In this document: in pieces, positions 54,419-63,660 of the stretch
Position numbering within the stretch: the stretch's first letter is position 1
Layout: the number at the start of each line of letters is the position of its first letter
From: Streptomyces sp. SCSIO 75703
GTDB taxonomy: Bacteria; Actinomycetota; Actinomycetes; Streptomycetales; Streptomycetaceae
DNA length: 64,000 nucleotides
Assembly (NCBI RefSeq): GCF_036607905.1
Contig: NZ_CP144555.1
Span: 3,410,001 to 3,474,000, forward strand
Reading direction: 5' to 3'
Notes under the pieces: model-generated
What the model was told of the DNA's origin: nothing
Seen by the model: the letters and a program-made list of their open reading frames with translations, nothing else
The model's database searches: none
Program-made: the position numbers and the translations under genes

Positions 54419-54558
54419 CTCACGGGAGGTTGACGCCGGTACGACGGACATACCGGTAACCGAAAACACCTTCGCCCCCTGCCTGACCTGCGGTAACGCT
54501 GGCCATCAGCAGGGGGCGCCGCGCTGTCCGCACCCTGTGCACAAGATCCGCAACACGC

Positions 54559-54567
54559 TGTGGACAA
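54559..54567 (-). other. DnaA box (TTGTCCACA on minus strand)
   Basis: The plus strand reads TGTGGACAA, the complement of the preferred Streptomyces box TTGTCCACA. It lies 10 bp downstream of the rhomboid gene's stop. Confidence 0.7.
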
Positions 54568-54576
54568 CCGATGCGC

Positions 54577-55500
54577 TCAACTGAGCTGGACGGTTCTCAC
54601 CAGGGTGAGGACGAGGACGGCCACGAGGACCAGTCCGCAGACTCCGTACTGCACCAGGGCCCGCCGCTCGCGCGGTGCGTGGAGCATGCCGTAGCCGATC
54701 ACCACACCGGCGGCGAGACCCCCGATGTGCGCCTGCCAGGCGATGTTCCCCACGGTGAAGGTGAAGATCAGGTTGATCGCCAGCAGGACCATGATCGGTC
54801 GCATGTCGGCGTTGAGCCGGCGCAGCAGCATCGCGGTCGCGCCGAAGAGCCCGAAGACCGCGCCGGAGGCCCCGAGCGAGGGCTGCACCGGCGAGGCGAG
54901 CAGATAGGTGAGCGCGCTGCCGGCCAGCCCCGAGACCAGGTAGAGCGTCAGGTACCGGGCGCGTCCGAGGGCCGCCTCCAGGGGACCGCCGAGCCACCAC
55001 AGGCTCAGCATGTTGAAGGCGATGTGCCAGATCTCCTGGTGCGCGAACATCGAGGTCACCAGGCGGTACCACTGGCCGCCCGCGACCCCCTCGGTCGCCG
55101 TGAAGGGCTCCGGGGGCCAGCGCCCGATGAGGACCAGATCGGCCACGAGGGACTCGTGGACCTGGATGGCGAGGAAGACCGCCACGTTGATCCCGACGAG
55201 GATCTTGGTGATCAGCCGGGGGTCGGCGGCGATCGTGCCACCGGCCAGGGTGCGCGGCCGGGAGGCCGCGAAGTGGGAGCCGGTGCCGGAGCCGGACCGG
55301 CCGCGGACGCACTCGGGGCAGTGGAAGCCGACGGCCGCGTCGACCATGCACTCCGGGCAGATCGGCCGCTCGCAGCGGGTGCAGCGGATGCCGGTCTCAC
55401 GGTCCGGGTGGCGATAGCAGCCGGGCAGGCTGTGGGCGGGCGTCGGTGCCTGGCCTCCGGGGCCCTCCGGCGTCCCTGGTGTGCCCGGTCCCTGGTCCAT
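54577..55500 (-). CDS. rhomboid intramembrane serine protease with N-terminal zinc finger
   Basis: A 307-residue protein. A B-box-like zinc-binding region (C28, H31, C40, C43, C48, C51, H60, C61, C64) precedes six or seven helices. The rhomboid catalytic dyad is S212 in GASGAVFG and H258 in AHIGGLAAG, with the oxyanion-side motif HIAFNMLSLWWLG. It cleaves single-pass membrane proteins inside the bilayer; the substrate is unknown. ATG 55500 is the natural start. The gene lies downstream of the cyclophilin on the same strand, about 140 bp away. Confidence 0.92.
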   Translation of the reverse strand: MDQGPGTPGTPEGPGGQAPTPAHSLPGCYRHPDRETGIRCTRCERPICPECMVDAAVGFHCPECVRGRSGSGTGSHFAASRPRTLAGGTIAADPRLITKILVGINVAVFLAIQVHESLVADLVLIGRWPPEPFTATEGVAGGQWYRLVTSMFAHQEIWHIAFNMLSLWWLGGPLEAALGRARYLTLYLVSGLAGSALTYLLASPVQPSLGASGAVFGLFGATAMLLRRLNADMRPIMVLLAINLIFTFTVGNIAWQAHIGGLAAGVVIGYGMLHAPRERRALVQYGVCGLVLVAVLVLTLVRTVQLS

Positions 55501-55603
55501 GAGGTCCCCTCAGTCGTGTCCGTGTCCGATGTCCGCCCCTGTCCGGAACGTGCACCGCCCCGCCCATCCATACGGACGAGCGGGGCGTTTGGTTCCCCGG
55601 GGC

Positions 55604-55619
55604 ACGCCCCTTGGGGCGT
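55604..55619 (-). terminator. probable terminator after the cyclophilin gene
   Basis: The stem ACGCCCC/GGGGCGT with TT loop, extended by partial CCCC/GGGG pairing on each side, follows the minus-strand cyclophilin stop by about 20 bp. A second stem (55556-55563 with 55580-55587) lies further along. Confidence 0.5.
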
Positions 55620-55640
55620 CGGGGAGCCCGCGTGCGCGGT

Positions 55641-56174
55641 TCAGCCCTCGCGGGTCTCGACGACGACCGACTCGATGACGACGTCCTTGACGGGACGGTC
55701 GGTCCGCGGGTTGGTCTGCACGGCGGCGATGGCGTCGATGACCTTCTGGCTCGCCGCGTCCGCCACCTCGCCGAAGATGGTGTGCTTGCGGTTCAGCCAC
55801 GTCGTCGGGGAGACGGTGACGAAGAACTGCGAGCCGTTGGTGCCCGGACCGGCGTTGGCCATGGCCAGCAGGTAGGGCTTGTCGAAGGAGAGGTCCGGGT
55901 GGAACTCGTCCTCGAACTGGTAGCCGGGACCGCCGGTGCCGTTGCCCAGCGGGTCACCGCCCTGGATCATGAAACCGCTGATCACCCGGTGGAAGACCGT
56001 ACCGTCGTAGAGCTTGTCCGTGGACTTCTCACCCGTGGCCGGGTTCGTCCACTCACGCTCGCCCTTGGCGAGCTCGACGAAGTTCTTGACCGTCTTGGGG
56101 GCGTGGTTCGGCAGGAGCCGGACGTCGATGTCGCCGTGGTTGGTCTTCAGGGTGGCGTAGAGCTGCTCAGCCAC
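55641..56174 (-). CDS. ppiA: cyclophilin-type peptidyl-prolyl cis-trans isomerase
   Basis: A 177-residue single-domain cyclophilin without signal peptide. Catalytic and binding residues lie in FHRVISGFMIQGGDP (Arg), MANAGPGTNGSQFFVTVS (Gln/Phe) and WLNRKHTIFGEV (Trp, His). It speeds proline isomerisation in cytosolic folding. GTG 56174 has GGAAGG 6 bases upstream and begins directly at the barrel (AEQLYATLKTNHGDI), so it is preferred over the longer frame. Confidence 0.93.
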   Translation of the reverse strand: MAEQLYATLKTNHGDIDVRLLPNHAPKTVKNFVELAKGEREWTNPATGEKSTDKLYDGTVFHRVISGFMIQGGDPLGNGTGGPGYQFEDEFHPDLSFDKPYLLAMANAGPGTNGSQFFVTVSPTTWLNRKHTIFGEVADAASQKVIDAIAAVQTNPRTDRPVKDVVIESVVVETREG

Positions 56175-56428
56175 GATGTGCCTTCCGTCGTCTTGTTGTG
56201 CCCCCCGATCCTCGCACGCCGGACGGCGTGCGGCGGCCAACCGGGAATTCCCGTTCCGTATCCGCCGGAATCGCTTGCGGAATCCCTCCCGGGTACCCAC
56301 CGATCACGCGCCCGCCCCGCCGCCGTGACCCGGATGCCCGTCCACGCATGCCCGTCGGCGCCGTGGCAGGCATGATCCGGAAAAGGGAGGAAAGTCGAAT
56401 GACCGTACGCCACCGAGGAGGAGGAACC

Positions 56429-57121
56429 GTGACCCGCATCGACAGCGTGCGCGCCGCGACCGGTTCGGCGAAGGACAGCGTGCTGCACGCCGCGGACGTG
56501 GTGGCGCCCTACGCCGACACCGCCAAGGACAGGGCCGCGCACTACGCGCACGAGGCGCGCGTACGGCTGGCGCCGAAGGTGTCCCAGGCGGCCGACCAGG
56601 CCCGCCTCCAGTACGACGCCCATGTCGCGCCCCGGCTGGAACAGGCCCGTACGCATGTGCCGCCCAAGGTGGACCAGGCCGCTCAGGACGCCGCCGCCCG
56701 CGCCAGGATCGCCGCCCGGCAGGCCGCCGACTACTCCCGCCCGAGGATCGAGCAGGCGGTGGCCGCGGCCGGCCCCGTCGGGAACGAGGCCGCCGCCCGG
56801 GGCGCCGCCGCGGTCGCCGCGATGCGGTCCGGGGTCTCGGCCCAGGAGATCCACAAGCTGGCCCACCGGCAGCGCTGCCGGGCCAAGGCGGGCCGCGTGG
56901 CCCGCTTCGTCGCCCTGGCCGGTCTCGTCGCGGGCGGGGTGTTCGCCGCCTGGAAGTGGTGGGACAAGCAGGCCAACCCGGACTGGCTGGTGGAACCGCC
57001 CCCGGCGACGGAGGTCCCCGAGTCCGGTCGGCTGACCTCGGTGGACGGCACCGGCGCCTCGGCCCTGGACGCCGAGGCACGGGCCCAGCAGGACCGGGAG
57101 GACGGCGACGAGCCGCGCTGA
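56429..57121 (+). CDS. DUF5324 family helical protein
   Basis: A 230-residue protein beginning TRIDSVRAATGSAKDSVLHAADVVAPYADTAKD, the hallmark of DUF5324. About 150 residues of amphipathic, Ala-rich helices with 11-residue-like periodicity (resembling LEA or apolipoprotein repeats) precede a basic segment, one helix (about 168-186, FVALAVLVAGGVF-like) and an acidic tail. It may coat or tether membranes; the function is unknown. GTG 56429 is preceded by GAGGAGGAGG, so the in-frame ATG at 56399 is less likely. Confidence 0.82.
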   Translation: MTRIDSVRAATGSAKDSVLHAADVVAPYADTAKDRAAHYAHEARVRLAPKVSQAADQARLQYDAHVAPRLEQARTHVPPKVDQAAQDAAARARIAARQAADYSRPRIEQAVAAAGPVGNEAAARGAAAVAAMRSGVSAQEIHKLAHRQRCRAKAGRVARFVALAGLVAGGVFAAWKWWDKQANPDWLVEPPPATEVPESGRLTSVDGTGASALDAEARAQQDREDGDEPR

Positions 57122-57146
57122 CCCCCGTCACCGACACCGCGCCTGC

Positions 57147-57192
57147 CGCCGCGGGGGCGGAGGACCCGCCCGGGTCGTCCGCCCCCGCGGCG
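57147..57192. terminator. bidirectional terminator hairpin beside parS
   Basis: A perfect 15-bp stem (57147-57161 with 57178-57192) with a further small stem inside its 16-nt loop. It lies between the convergent DUF5324 and prenyltransferase genes, ending 1 bp before the parS site. Confidence 0.75.
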
Positions 57193-57193
57193 A

Positions 57194-57209
57194 TGTTTCA
57201 CGTGGAACA
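57194..57209. other. parS centromere site (canonical 16-bp form)
   Basis: TGTTTCACGTGGAACA is the exact complement of the widely conserved parS TGTTCCACGTGAAACA. It lies in the intergenic space between convergent genes, the most common kind of place for parS. ParB would bind here. Confidence 0.93.
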
Positions 57210-57262
57210 CGGGCGGCCCCGTCCGGCCGGTCCGGCCGGTCCGGCCGCCAAAGACGTACGGC

Positions 57263-58039
57263 TCAGCGGCCGTAGCGGCGTTCGCGCAGCGAATAGGAGC
57301 GCAGGGCGCGCAGGAAGTCGATCTCCCGGAAGTCGGGCCAGTAGCACTCGCAGAAGTAGACCTCGGCGTACGCGGACTGCCAGAGCAGGAAACCGGAGAG
57401 CCGCTGCTCGCCACTGGTCCGGATGATCAGGTCCGACTCCGACCGGGCCTTGGAGTACAGGTGCTTCGAGATGTGTTCCATGGTGAACGTCTCGATGAAC
57501 TCGTCGATGTCACCGCCCTGGGCGCTGTGCTCGGTGAGGGCGGAGCGCACCGCGTCGACGATCTCCCGCCGGCCGCCGTACCCGACCGCGACGTCGACCC
57601 TCGTACCGCCTTTGCGTCCGTGGGTCGCCGTGGTCGCGTTCTTCAGCCGGGCCGCCGACTCGGCGGGCAGCAGGTCCAGGGCACCGACCACCTCCACGGG
57701 CCAGGGGTTGCCCGGGGCGGCCAGGTGCTCCACCACCTCGGCGATGATGTCGATCAGCGGGACGAGCTGGTCCTCGGGGCGGCGCAGGTTGTCGTCGGAG
57801 AGCATGAAGAGGGTGACGTGCTCGATCTGGGCGGAGTCGCACCAGCGCAGGAAGTCCATCACCTTGGCGCCACCGGCCCGGTAGCCCTCGCGGGGGTCCT
57901 CGATCCCGGACATCTTGGCCCAGCGGCGGTTGCCGTCCAGCATGATGCCGATGTGCTGGGGTCGTGGGCGCCCGTCCAGTTCCCTGACGAGACGCTTCAT
58001 GTACAACGCGTCGAGAGCGGCCCGTACCTTCGCCCGCAT
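57263..58039 (-). CDS. uppS: isoprenyl transferase (cis-prenyltransferase, UppS family)
   Basis: A 258-residue cis-prenyltransferase. The pyrophosphate-binding motif HIGIMLDGNRRWAK has catalytic D35. Further family blocks are FMLSDDNLRRPEDQL and the C-terminal SDLIIRTSGEQRLSGFLLWQSAYAEVYF. It adds isopentenyl units in Z configuration to make a carrier lipid; Streptomyces often has two such enzymes, one making short Z,E-farnesyl diphosphate and one making the long undecaprenyl type. Chain length cannot be read here. ATG 58039 has GGAAGGGG upstream. Confidence 0.9.
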   Translation of the reverse strand: MRAKVRAALDALYMKRLVRELDGRPRPQHIGIMLDGNRRWAKMSGIEDPREGYRAGGAKVMDFLRWCDSAQIEHVTLFMLSDDNLRRPEDQLVPLIDIIAEVVEHLAAPGNPWPVEVVGALDLLPAESAARLKNATTATHGRKGGTRVDVAVGYGGRREIVDAVRSALTEHSAQGGDIDEFIETFTMEHISKHLYSKARSESDLIIRTSGEQRLSGFLLWQSAYAEVYFCECYWPDFREIDFLRALRSYSLRERRYGR

Positions 58040-58395
58040 GGTGTTCCCCTTCCAAGCTCGTCGGCGGCGGTCGCAGGCGCCGACGGCGATGAGCCACGTG
58101 GCACCGCCCCGCAGGGGTGTGGCGCTGGTGCCCTGTGGAGTGACGATATCAAGAGCAGACAGCCCGGCTCGGGCGCCGATCGGCCGTCTGCCAAGGGCCT
58201 GTTCAGGCTCCCGGGGCCGCTCCGGACAAGGGCCCTGAGCCCTCAACCCACCCGCCGGCGAACGCCGTTGTCCCCCGCCCCGGCACGGCCCCGCCCGGGT
58301 CGCCCCGGACGGGCACCCGGCCCCCGGCGACCCCGTCCGCGCGCTCTCGGCCGGCCTCCGCGCACCCGGCCCACCGCACGGCGGCCCTGACGCAG
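58040..58395. other. intergenic region upstream of uppS
   Basis: About 355 bp with no supported gene. On the minus strand TTGATA near 58150 could be a -35 for uppS. The rest is G+C-rich sequence leading to the tRNA-Ala terminator. A CCACGTGG palindrome inside 58093-58102 resembles, but is not, parS. Confidence 0.5.
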
Positions 58396-58437
58396 AGAGC
58401 CCGTCCGACCTGCGTCGACGCAGGAGGAACGGGCTCT
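58396..58437 (-). terminator. tRNA-Ala terminator
   Basis: A 9-bp outer stem AGAGCCCGT/ACGGGCTCT (58396-58404 with 58429-58437) encloses a second perfect hairpin CCTGCG-TCGA-CGCAGG (58409-58424). It lies 7 bp after the tRNA 3' end. Confidence 0.7.
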
Positions 58438-58444
58438 TCGAGAG

Positions 58445-58517
58445 TGGAGCCTAGGGGAGTCGAACCCCTGACATCTGCCATGCAAAGACAGCGCTCTACC
58501 AACTGAGCTAAGGCCCC
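58445..58517 (-). tRNA. tRNA-Ala (anticodon TGC)
   Basis: On the minus strand, 73 nt from GGGGCCTTAGCTCAG. The acceptor stem GGGGCCT/AGGCTCC (one G-U), D arm with AGCTCAGTTGGTAGAGC, anticodon stem around TTTGCAT (anticodon TGC) and T arm AGGGGTTCGACTCCCCT all fold. Discriminator A is followed by CTC, so CCA is not encoded, unlike the tRNA-Leu gene. TACTCT (58571-58576 complement) upstream is a plausible -10. Confidence 0.96.
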
Positions 58518-58699
58518 GGAGAAGGAAGCGTCCGGCCGGAGCAACCGCCGGCCGGCGGACGCCGCAGACCAGAGTACCGGGTCGTCCCCGATATCTCACA
58601 AATGACGGGGGGTCCCCGTCGACGACCACGCTCCGTAAGATGCTCGGCGTGGTTCGCTGGAGCGAACTGCGGTCGATGGGGAAGCGATGGGGAGACGCA

Positions 58700-59248
58700 A
58701 TGGACGCCGCACAGCAGGAAGCCACCGCAAGAGCGCGGGAACTGCAGCGGAACTGGTACGGGGAGCCGCTGGGGGCGCTCTTCCGCAAGCTCATCGATGA
58801 TCTCGGCCTCAACCAGGCGCGTCTCGCGGGGGTCCTGGGGCTGTCCGCGCCGATGCTGTCCCAGCTCATGAGCGGCCAGCGGGCCAAGATCGGCAACCCG
58901 GCGGTGGTCCAGCGGGTGCAACTCCTCCAGGACCTGGCGGGCCAGGTCGCGGACGGCCGGGTCAGCGCGGCCGAGGCGACCGAGCGCATGGACGAGATCA
59001 AGAAGTCCCAGGGCGGCTCGGTCCTCAGCAACACCGGTCAGAGCACGAGCGGTTCCGGCGCGCCCACGGTCAAGCGGGTGGTCCGCGAGATCCAGTCGCT
59101 GCTGCGCTCGGTGGCGGCGGCCGGCGACATAATCGACGCGGCGGACTCCCTCTCCCCCTCCCACCCGGAGCTGGCGGAGTTCCTCCGGGTCTACGGCGCC
59201 GGACGCACCTCCGACGCGGTCGCCCACTACGAGTCCCACCAGAACTGA
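58700..59248 (+). CDS. helix-turn-helix DNA-binding protein
   Basis: A 182-residue protein. An XRE/Cro-like HTH (about 20-75) contains LGALFRKLIDDLGLNQARLAGVLGLSAPMLSQLMSGQRAKIGNPAVVQRVQLL. A charged linker and a C-terminal helical segment (about 120-180) with no known ligand domain follow. It is conserved in Streptomyces at this place before a Ser/Thr kinase 78 bp downstream, so it could be a kinase substrate or co-regulated. ATG 58700 has GGGGAGA upstream; longer in-frame starts lack a site. Confidence 0.82.
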   Translation: MDAAQQEATARARELQRNWYGEPLGALFRKLIDDLGLNQARLAGVLGLSAPMLSQLMSGQRAKIGNPAVVQRVQLLQDLAGQVADGRVSAAEATERMDEIKKSQGGSVLSNTGQSTSGSGAPTVKRVVREIQSLLRSVAAAGDIIDAADSLSPSHPELAEFLRVYGAGRTSDAVAHYESHQN

Positions 59249-59326
59249 CCCGCCGGGCCCGGTCGCCGCACGCGCCGGCGGCCGGGCCCGGGGACGTGGC
59301 GCGAGGGGGAGGAGCGGCGCACAGCC

Positions 59327-61117
<1,791 letters not shown>

Positions 61118-61180
61118 CCCCGGCCCACGGCCCGTACGGTGCCGTCCGCGCCCACCCCCAGGACGACGCGGGGCCTCCGC

Positions 61181-61207
61181 GTATACGCGGTATACGCGGT
61201 ATACGCG
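61181..61207. repeat. 9-bp tandem repeat GTATACGCG x3
   Basis: Three exact head-to-tail copies (61181-61189, 61190-61198, 61199-61207) lie between convergent genes. Each contains the palindrome GTATAC, notable A/T content for this genome. Confidence 0.9.
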
Positions 61208-61254
61208 GCGGACGAGATGGACGTGACCGACGAGGACGCCGCCGCCCCACCGCC

Positions 61255-62589
61255 TCACCCGTGCCGGATCGTACGGGCGCCGCCGCCCCGTCGGGCCACG
61301 ACGGTCCACACGCCGAGGACGAGCAGCAGCGCGGTGCCGGTGGCGAAACCGCCGGCCGCGACCGCCCGCATGACGGGATCGCCGCCGGAACCCGCGGCGC
61401 CGGCCGCCGCCGGCCCGTCGCCCGCCGACACCTCGAAGGCCCCCGGCGGGACGGGCTCGCCCGCGTAGTCGGGACCCGAGCGCGCGGCCCCGTCGACCCG
61501 CACCCGCAGGGTCACCGTGAACGGGCCCTCGCCGAAGTCCTCGGCCACCTGCGCGGCGAGGTGCACCACGAGGTAGTAGCGGCCCGCCACGCGCATCGTG
61601 CCCGCCGTCCGGCCGCCGGCGCGGCGGTTGGCGTGGTCGACCGGCGGCAGCGCGGCGAGGGCGACGGAGATCCGGCGTCCGGCGTAGCTGCGCGCGGCGG
61701 CGTCGGCCTCGCCGCGGGCGGGGTCGTGGAGCGCCAGGCGCAGGGCGTTGGTGGCGAAACCGGAGCGGCCGTCGGTGGCGTCGAGTTCGGCGGTGGCCGA
61801 CAGGCGGCGGCCCCAGTCGAGGGGGACGGCGTAGAAGAGGGTCTGCCCGGGGCGGAGACCGTCGCGCCAGACCCCCTGCCCGAGGGGGGCCGCCTCGGCG
61901 AAACCGGCACCGCCCGGGCGGTTCACCGGCTCGCCGGAGAGGGGTTCGGGCGAGGAGGAGTCCCAGGCACCGGGCCTGCCCGTCGCGCCGTCCTTCCGGA
62001 GCGGGGGCTCGGTGGCGGTGGTGAGTTCGAGGTCCCAGGCGTCCGACGGGGCGTCCGGTGTGCGGGAGCGCTCGACGACGAGGCGGTACGTGCCGGCGTC
62101 CTGGCAGCGGGTCCGGCCGGAGGAGATCTCGCGCAGGACGAGGGCGGTGACCGGGCGGGGGCTGCGGGCGGCCCCGAAGGTCGCGCTGTCGGAGGAGCAG
62201 GAACCGCCGGCCGCGTCCTGGAGGGAGACCCGGATGCCGTCGGCGGCGGCGACCTCGGCGCCGGGGGCCGGGACGGCGGTGACGGACACGTAGGCGGTCG
62301 AGGCCGCGTCCAGGTCGACGCGGAAGTGGACGGGTCCGCCCGGCGACAGGGAACTGCGGTGGACGGCGCCCGGTTCGAGCGCCACGGCGTCCGCGGGGTC
62401 GTTCGCGCCCTCGACGGGCACGGCGTCCCCGGCGAAGGCGTAGCCCGGGTTCCCGGCCGCGAGGGCGGCTCCGCCCGGCAACACCGCCGTCGTGGCCAGC
62501 GCGGCACCCGCGGCGACCAGCCGTACGAGCCCCCTCGTGCCGGCGCGCCCCGGCGCCGCCCCCCGGCGCGCCCCGTTGCCTCGCCCCAT
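61255..62589 (-). CDS. secreted, C-terminally anchored protein of unknown function
   Basis: A 444-residue protein I do not recognise. A signal peptide (about 18-44, GLVRLVAAGAALATTAVLPGGAALA) is followed by an external region of about 350 residues rich in beta-strand patterns (HFRVDLDAASTAYVSVTAVP, GTYRLVVERSR, GQTLFYAVPLDWGRRLSATAEL, RYYLVVHLAAQVAE), suggesting two or three jelly-roll domains. It has two cysteines near SCSSDS and TRCQDAG. A C-terminal helix (about 413-432) and RRGGGARTIRHG tail anchor it. ATG 62589 has GAGGGG upstream. It is convergent with the kinase. Confidence 0.7.
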   Translation of the reverse strand: MGRGNGARRGAAPGRAGTRGLVRLVAAGAALATTAVLPGGAALAAGNPGYAFAGDAVPVEGANDPADAVALEPGAVHRSSLSPGGPVHFRVDLDAASTAYVSVTAVPAPGAEVAAADGIRVSLQDAAGGSCSSDSATFGAARSPRPVTALVLREISSGRTRCQDAGTYRLVVERSRTPDAPSDAWDLELTTATEPPLRKDGATGRPGAWDSSSPEPLSGEPVNRPGGAGFAEAAPLGQGVWRDGLRPGQTLFYAVPLDWGRRLSATAELDATDGRSGFATNALRLALHDPARGEADAAARSYAGRRISVALAALPPVDHANRRAGGRTAGTMRVAGRYYLVVHLAAQVAEDFGEGPFTVTLRVRVDGAARSGPDYAGEPVPPGAFEVSAGDGPAAAGAAGSGGDPVMRAVAAGGFATGTALLLVLGVWTVVARRGGGARTIRHG

Positions 62590-62691
62590 CGCCGCCACCC
62601 CTCGCGCCCACCGTCGTCCCGGGCCGGAACGGGCCCCGGACCATCCTGCCGCGCGCCGCGCCAGCACCGGGCAGCTTCCGGACAACACAAA

Positions 62692-62716
62692 ACCCCGACC
62701 GCAGGACGGCCGGGGT
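62692..62716 (-). terminator. intrinsic terminator of the DLW-39 gene
   Basis: A 10-bp stem (62692-62701 with 62707-62716; one G-U) with a 5-nt loop, followed on the minus strand by TTTGTTGT. It is one of few hairpins in the window with a T-rich tail. Confidence 0.8.
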
Positions 62717-62745
62717 CTGCTCGGGACCGGATGTGCCGGTCGTGC

Positions 62746-62874
62746 TCAGGAACCCGTGGGCACGGAGTCAGTCGCCTCCGTCCACAGGTCCTGCTCGGCG
62801 CGATCCGCCTGGATCTGGCGGTACACGAGGAGCCCGCCGATGGCGGCCAGTGCGACCAGGAGAAGCTTCTTCAC
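62746..62874 (-). CDS. DLW-39 family small protein
   Basis: A 42-residue protein beginning KKLLLVALAAIGGLLVYRQ and containing the family-naming residues DLW in RAEQDLWTEATDSV. A single helix anchors it in the membrane; the acidic tail is outside or inside, unknown. DLW-39 proteins are conserved across actinobacteria close to gyrA and the origin, with no known function. GTG 62874 has GAGG 7 bases upstream and TGA at 62746. It is easily missed because of its size. Confidence 0.87.
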   Translation of the reverse strand: MKKLLLVALAAIGGLLVYRQIQADRAEQDLWTEATDSVPTGS

Positions 62875-63103
62875 CGCGCGACCTCGTCTTTCTTGACGTA
62901 GGGGACCTCTGGCGCCCGACTATACACACCGGCCGATACCGATCAGTGACCTGATGGGCTTGTCAACTGGCCGTCTTCGCACCTCAGTAGGCGACACCCC
63001 ACCCGTTCCGATCGGAGGGTGATCACACCCCCACGGACGGTGACTTCACCCGACTTCCTCCCGCCTGCACCCCTTTTCATCCCTCTTGCGGCCATCCGAG
63101 TGG

Positions 63104-63117
63104 TGTTCATCTGAACA
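63104..63117. promoter_or_regulatory. palindrome TGTTCA-TC-TGAACA
   Basis: Perfect 6-bp arms 94 bp upstream of the small secreted-protein gene, within the 336-bp divergent gap 62875-63210. A second dyad, ATCAG-4-CTGAT, is at 62942-62955 nearer the DLW-39 start. Either may be an operator. No gene is supported in this gap. Confidence 0.4.
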
Positions 63118-63210
63118 TCGCGGCGGCGCGGGCGTCGGTCCACCACTTCACGATCCACATACACATCATGAGGAAAGTACGCAAATCGCCCAACCTGAAA
63201 GTGAGGGGCC

Positions 63211-63561
63211 ATGGCCCGGAACAAGGTCATGACGCTGTGGACCGCCATCGTCACCGCCTTCCTCGCGCTCTGCGCGGCGCTCGGCTTCGTCTCCACGACG
63301 GCCGCCGCGGCCGTACCGCAGACCGGCACCCACAGCAACACGGAGCGCGCGGCCGAGCGGACCGCACCCGCGGCGGCGTCCCGGCCCTGGTCCCGACCCG
63401 GCTCCCTGCCCCCCACGATGAAGCAGCGCATCCGCGCCGAGGCCCACGGCTCGGCTCCCCGGTGCCGGCACATCCCCCCGGCCGACACGGCCCGCTCCGC
63501 CGGCCCCCTGTGCGGCGTCCCCGAGCCCCCGGCCCAGCACACGGCACCGCTCCAGCGCTGA
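63211..63561 (+). CDS. small secreted protein, DUF6344-like
   Basis: A 116-residue protein with a signal peptide (about 1-34, NKVMTLWTAIVTAFLALCAALGFVSTTAAAA) and a short mature part rich in Ala, Pro and Arg. It includes LPPTMKQRIRAEAHGS and three cysteines, and resembles a Streptomyces-specific family I recall as DUF6344. The function is unknown. ATG 63211 has GTGAGGGG 5 bases upstream. It is divergent from DLW-39. Confidence 0.68.
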   Translation: MARNKVMTLWTAIVTAFLALCAALGFVSTTAAAAVPQTGTHSNTERAAERTAPAAASRPWSRPGSLPPTMKQRIRAEAHGSAPRCRHIPPADTARSAGPLCGVPEPPAQHTAPLQR

Positions 63562-63627
63562 GCACCCCTTCGCGGACCCCGTCCGCGCCCGACGCCCCGG
63601 CGATTGCGTACCCCGAACCACGCGTCC

Positions 63628-63660
63628 AAGGCCCGGCAGCTCCCAGAGCCGCCGGGCCTT
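63628..63660. terminator. terminator hairpin
   Basis: A 10-bp stem AAGGCCCGGC/GCCGGGCCTT (63628-63637 with 63651-63660) with 13-nt loop, about 67 bp after the small secreted-protein gene. Confidence 0.65.

Noticed and set aside
54368-54567. DnaA-box cluster considered as oriC
   Set aside because: Only four boxes, and no dnaA or dnaN alongside. Streptomyces oriC has many more boxes in the dnaA-dnaN gap.
58093-58102. GCCACGTGGC considered as a third parS
   Set aside because: It shares CACGTG but lacks the TTT/AAA flanks needed for ParB. Other CACGTG occurrences (for example near 13452, 24862 and 63921) fail in the same way.
61181-61207. Tandem GTATACGCG repeats considered as a CRISPR-like array
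   Set aside because: There are no spacers and the unit is only 9 bp. No CRISPR repeats or cas genes were seen anywhere in the window.
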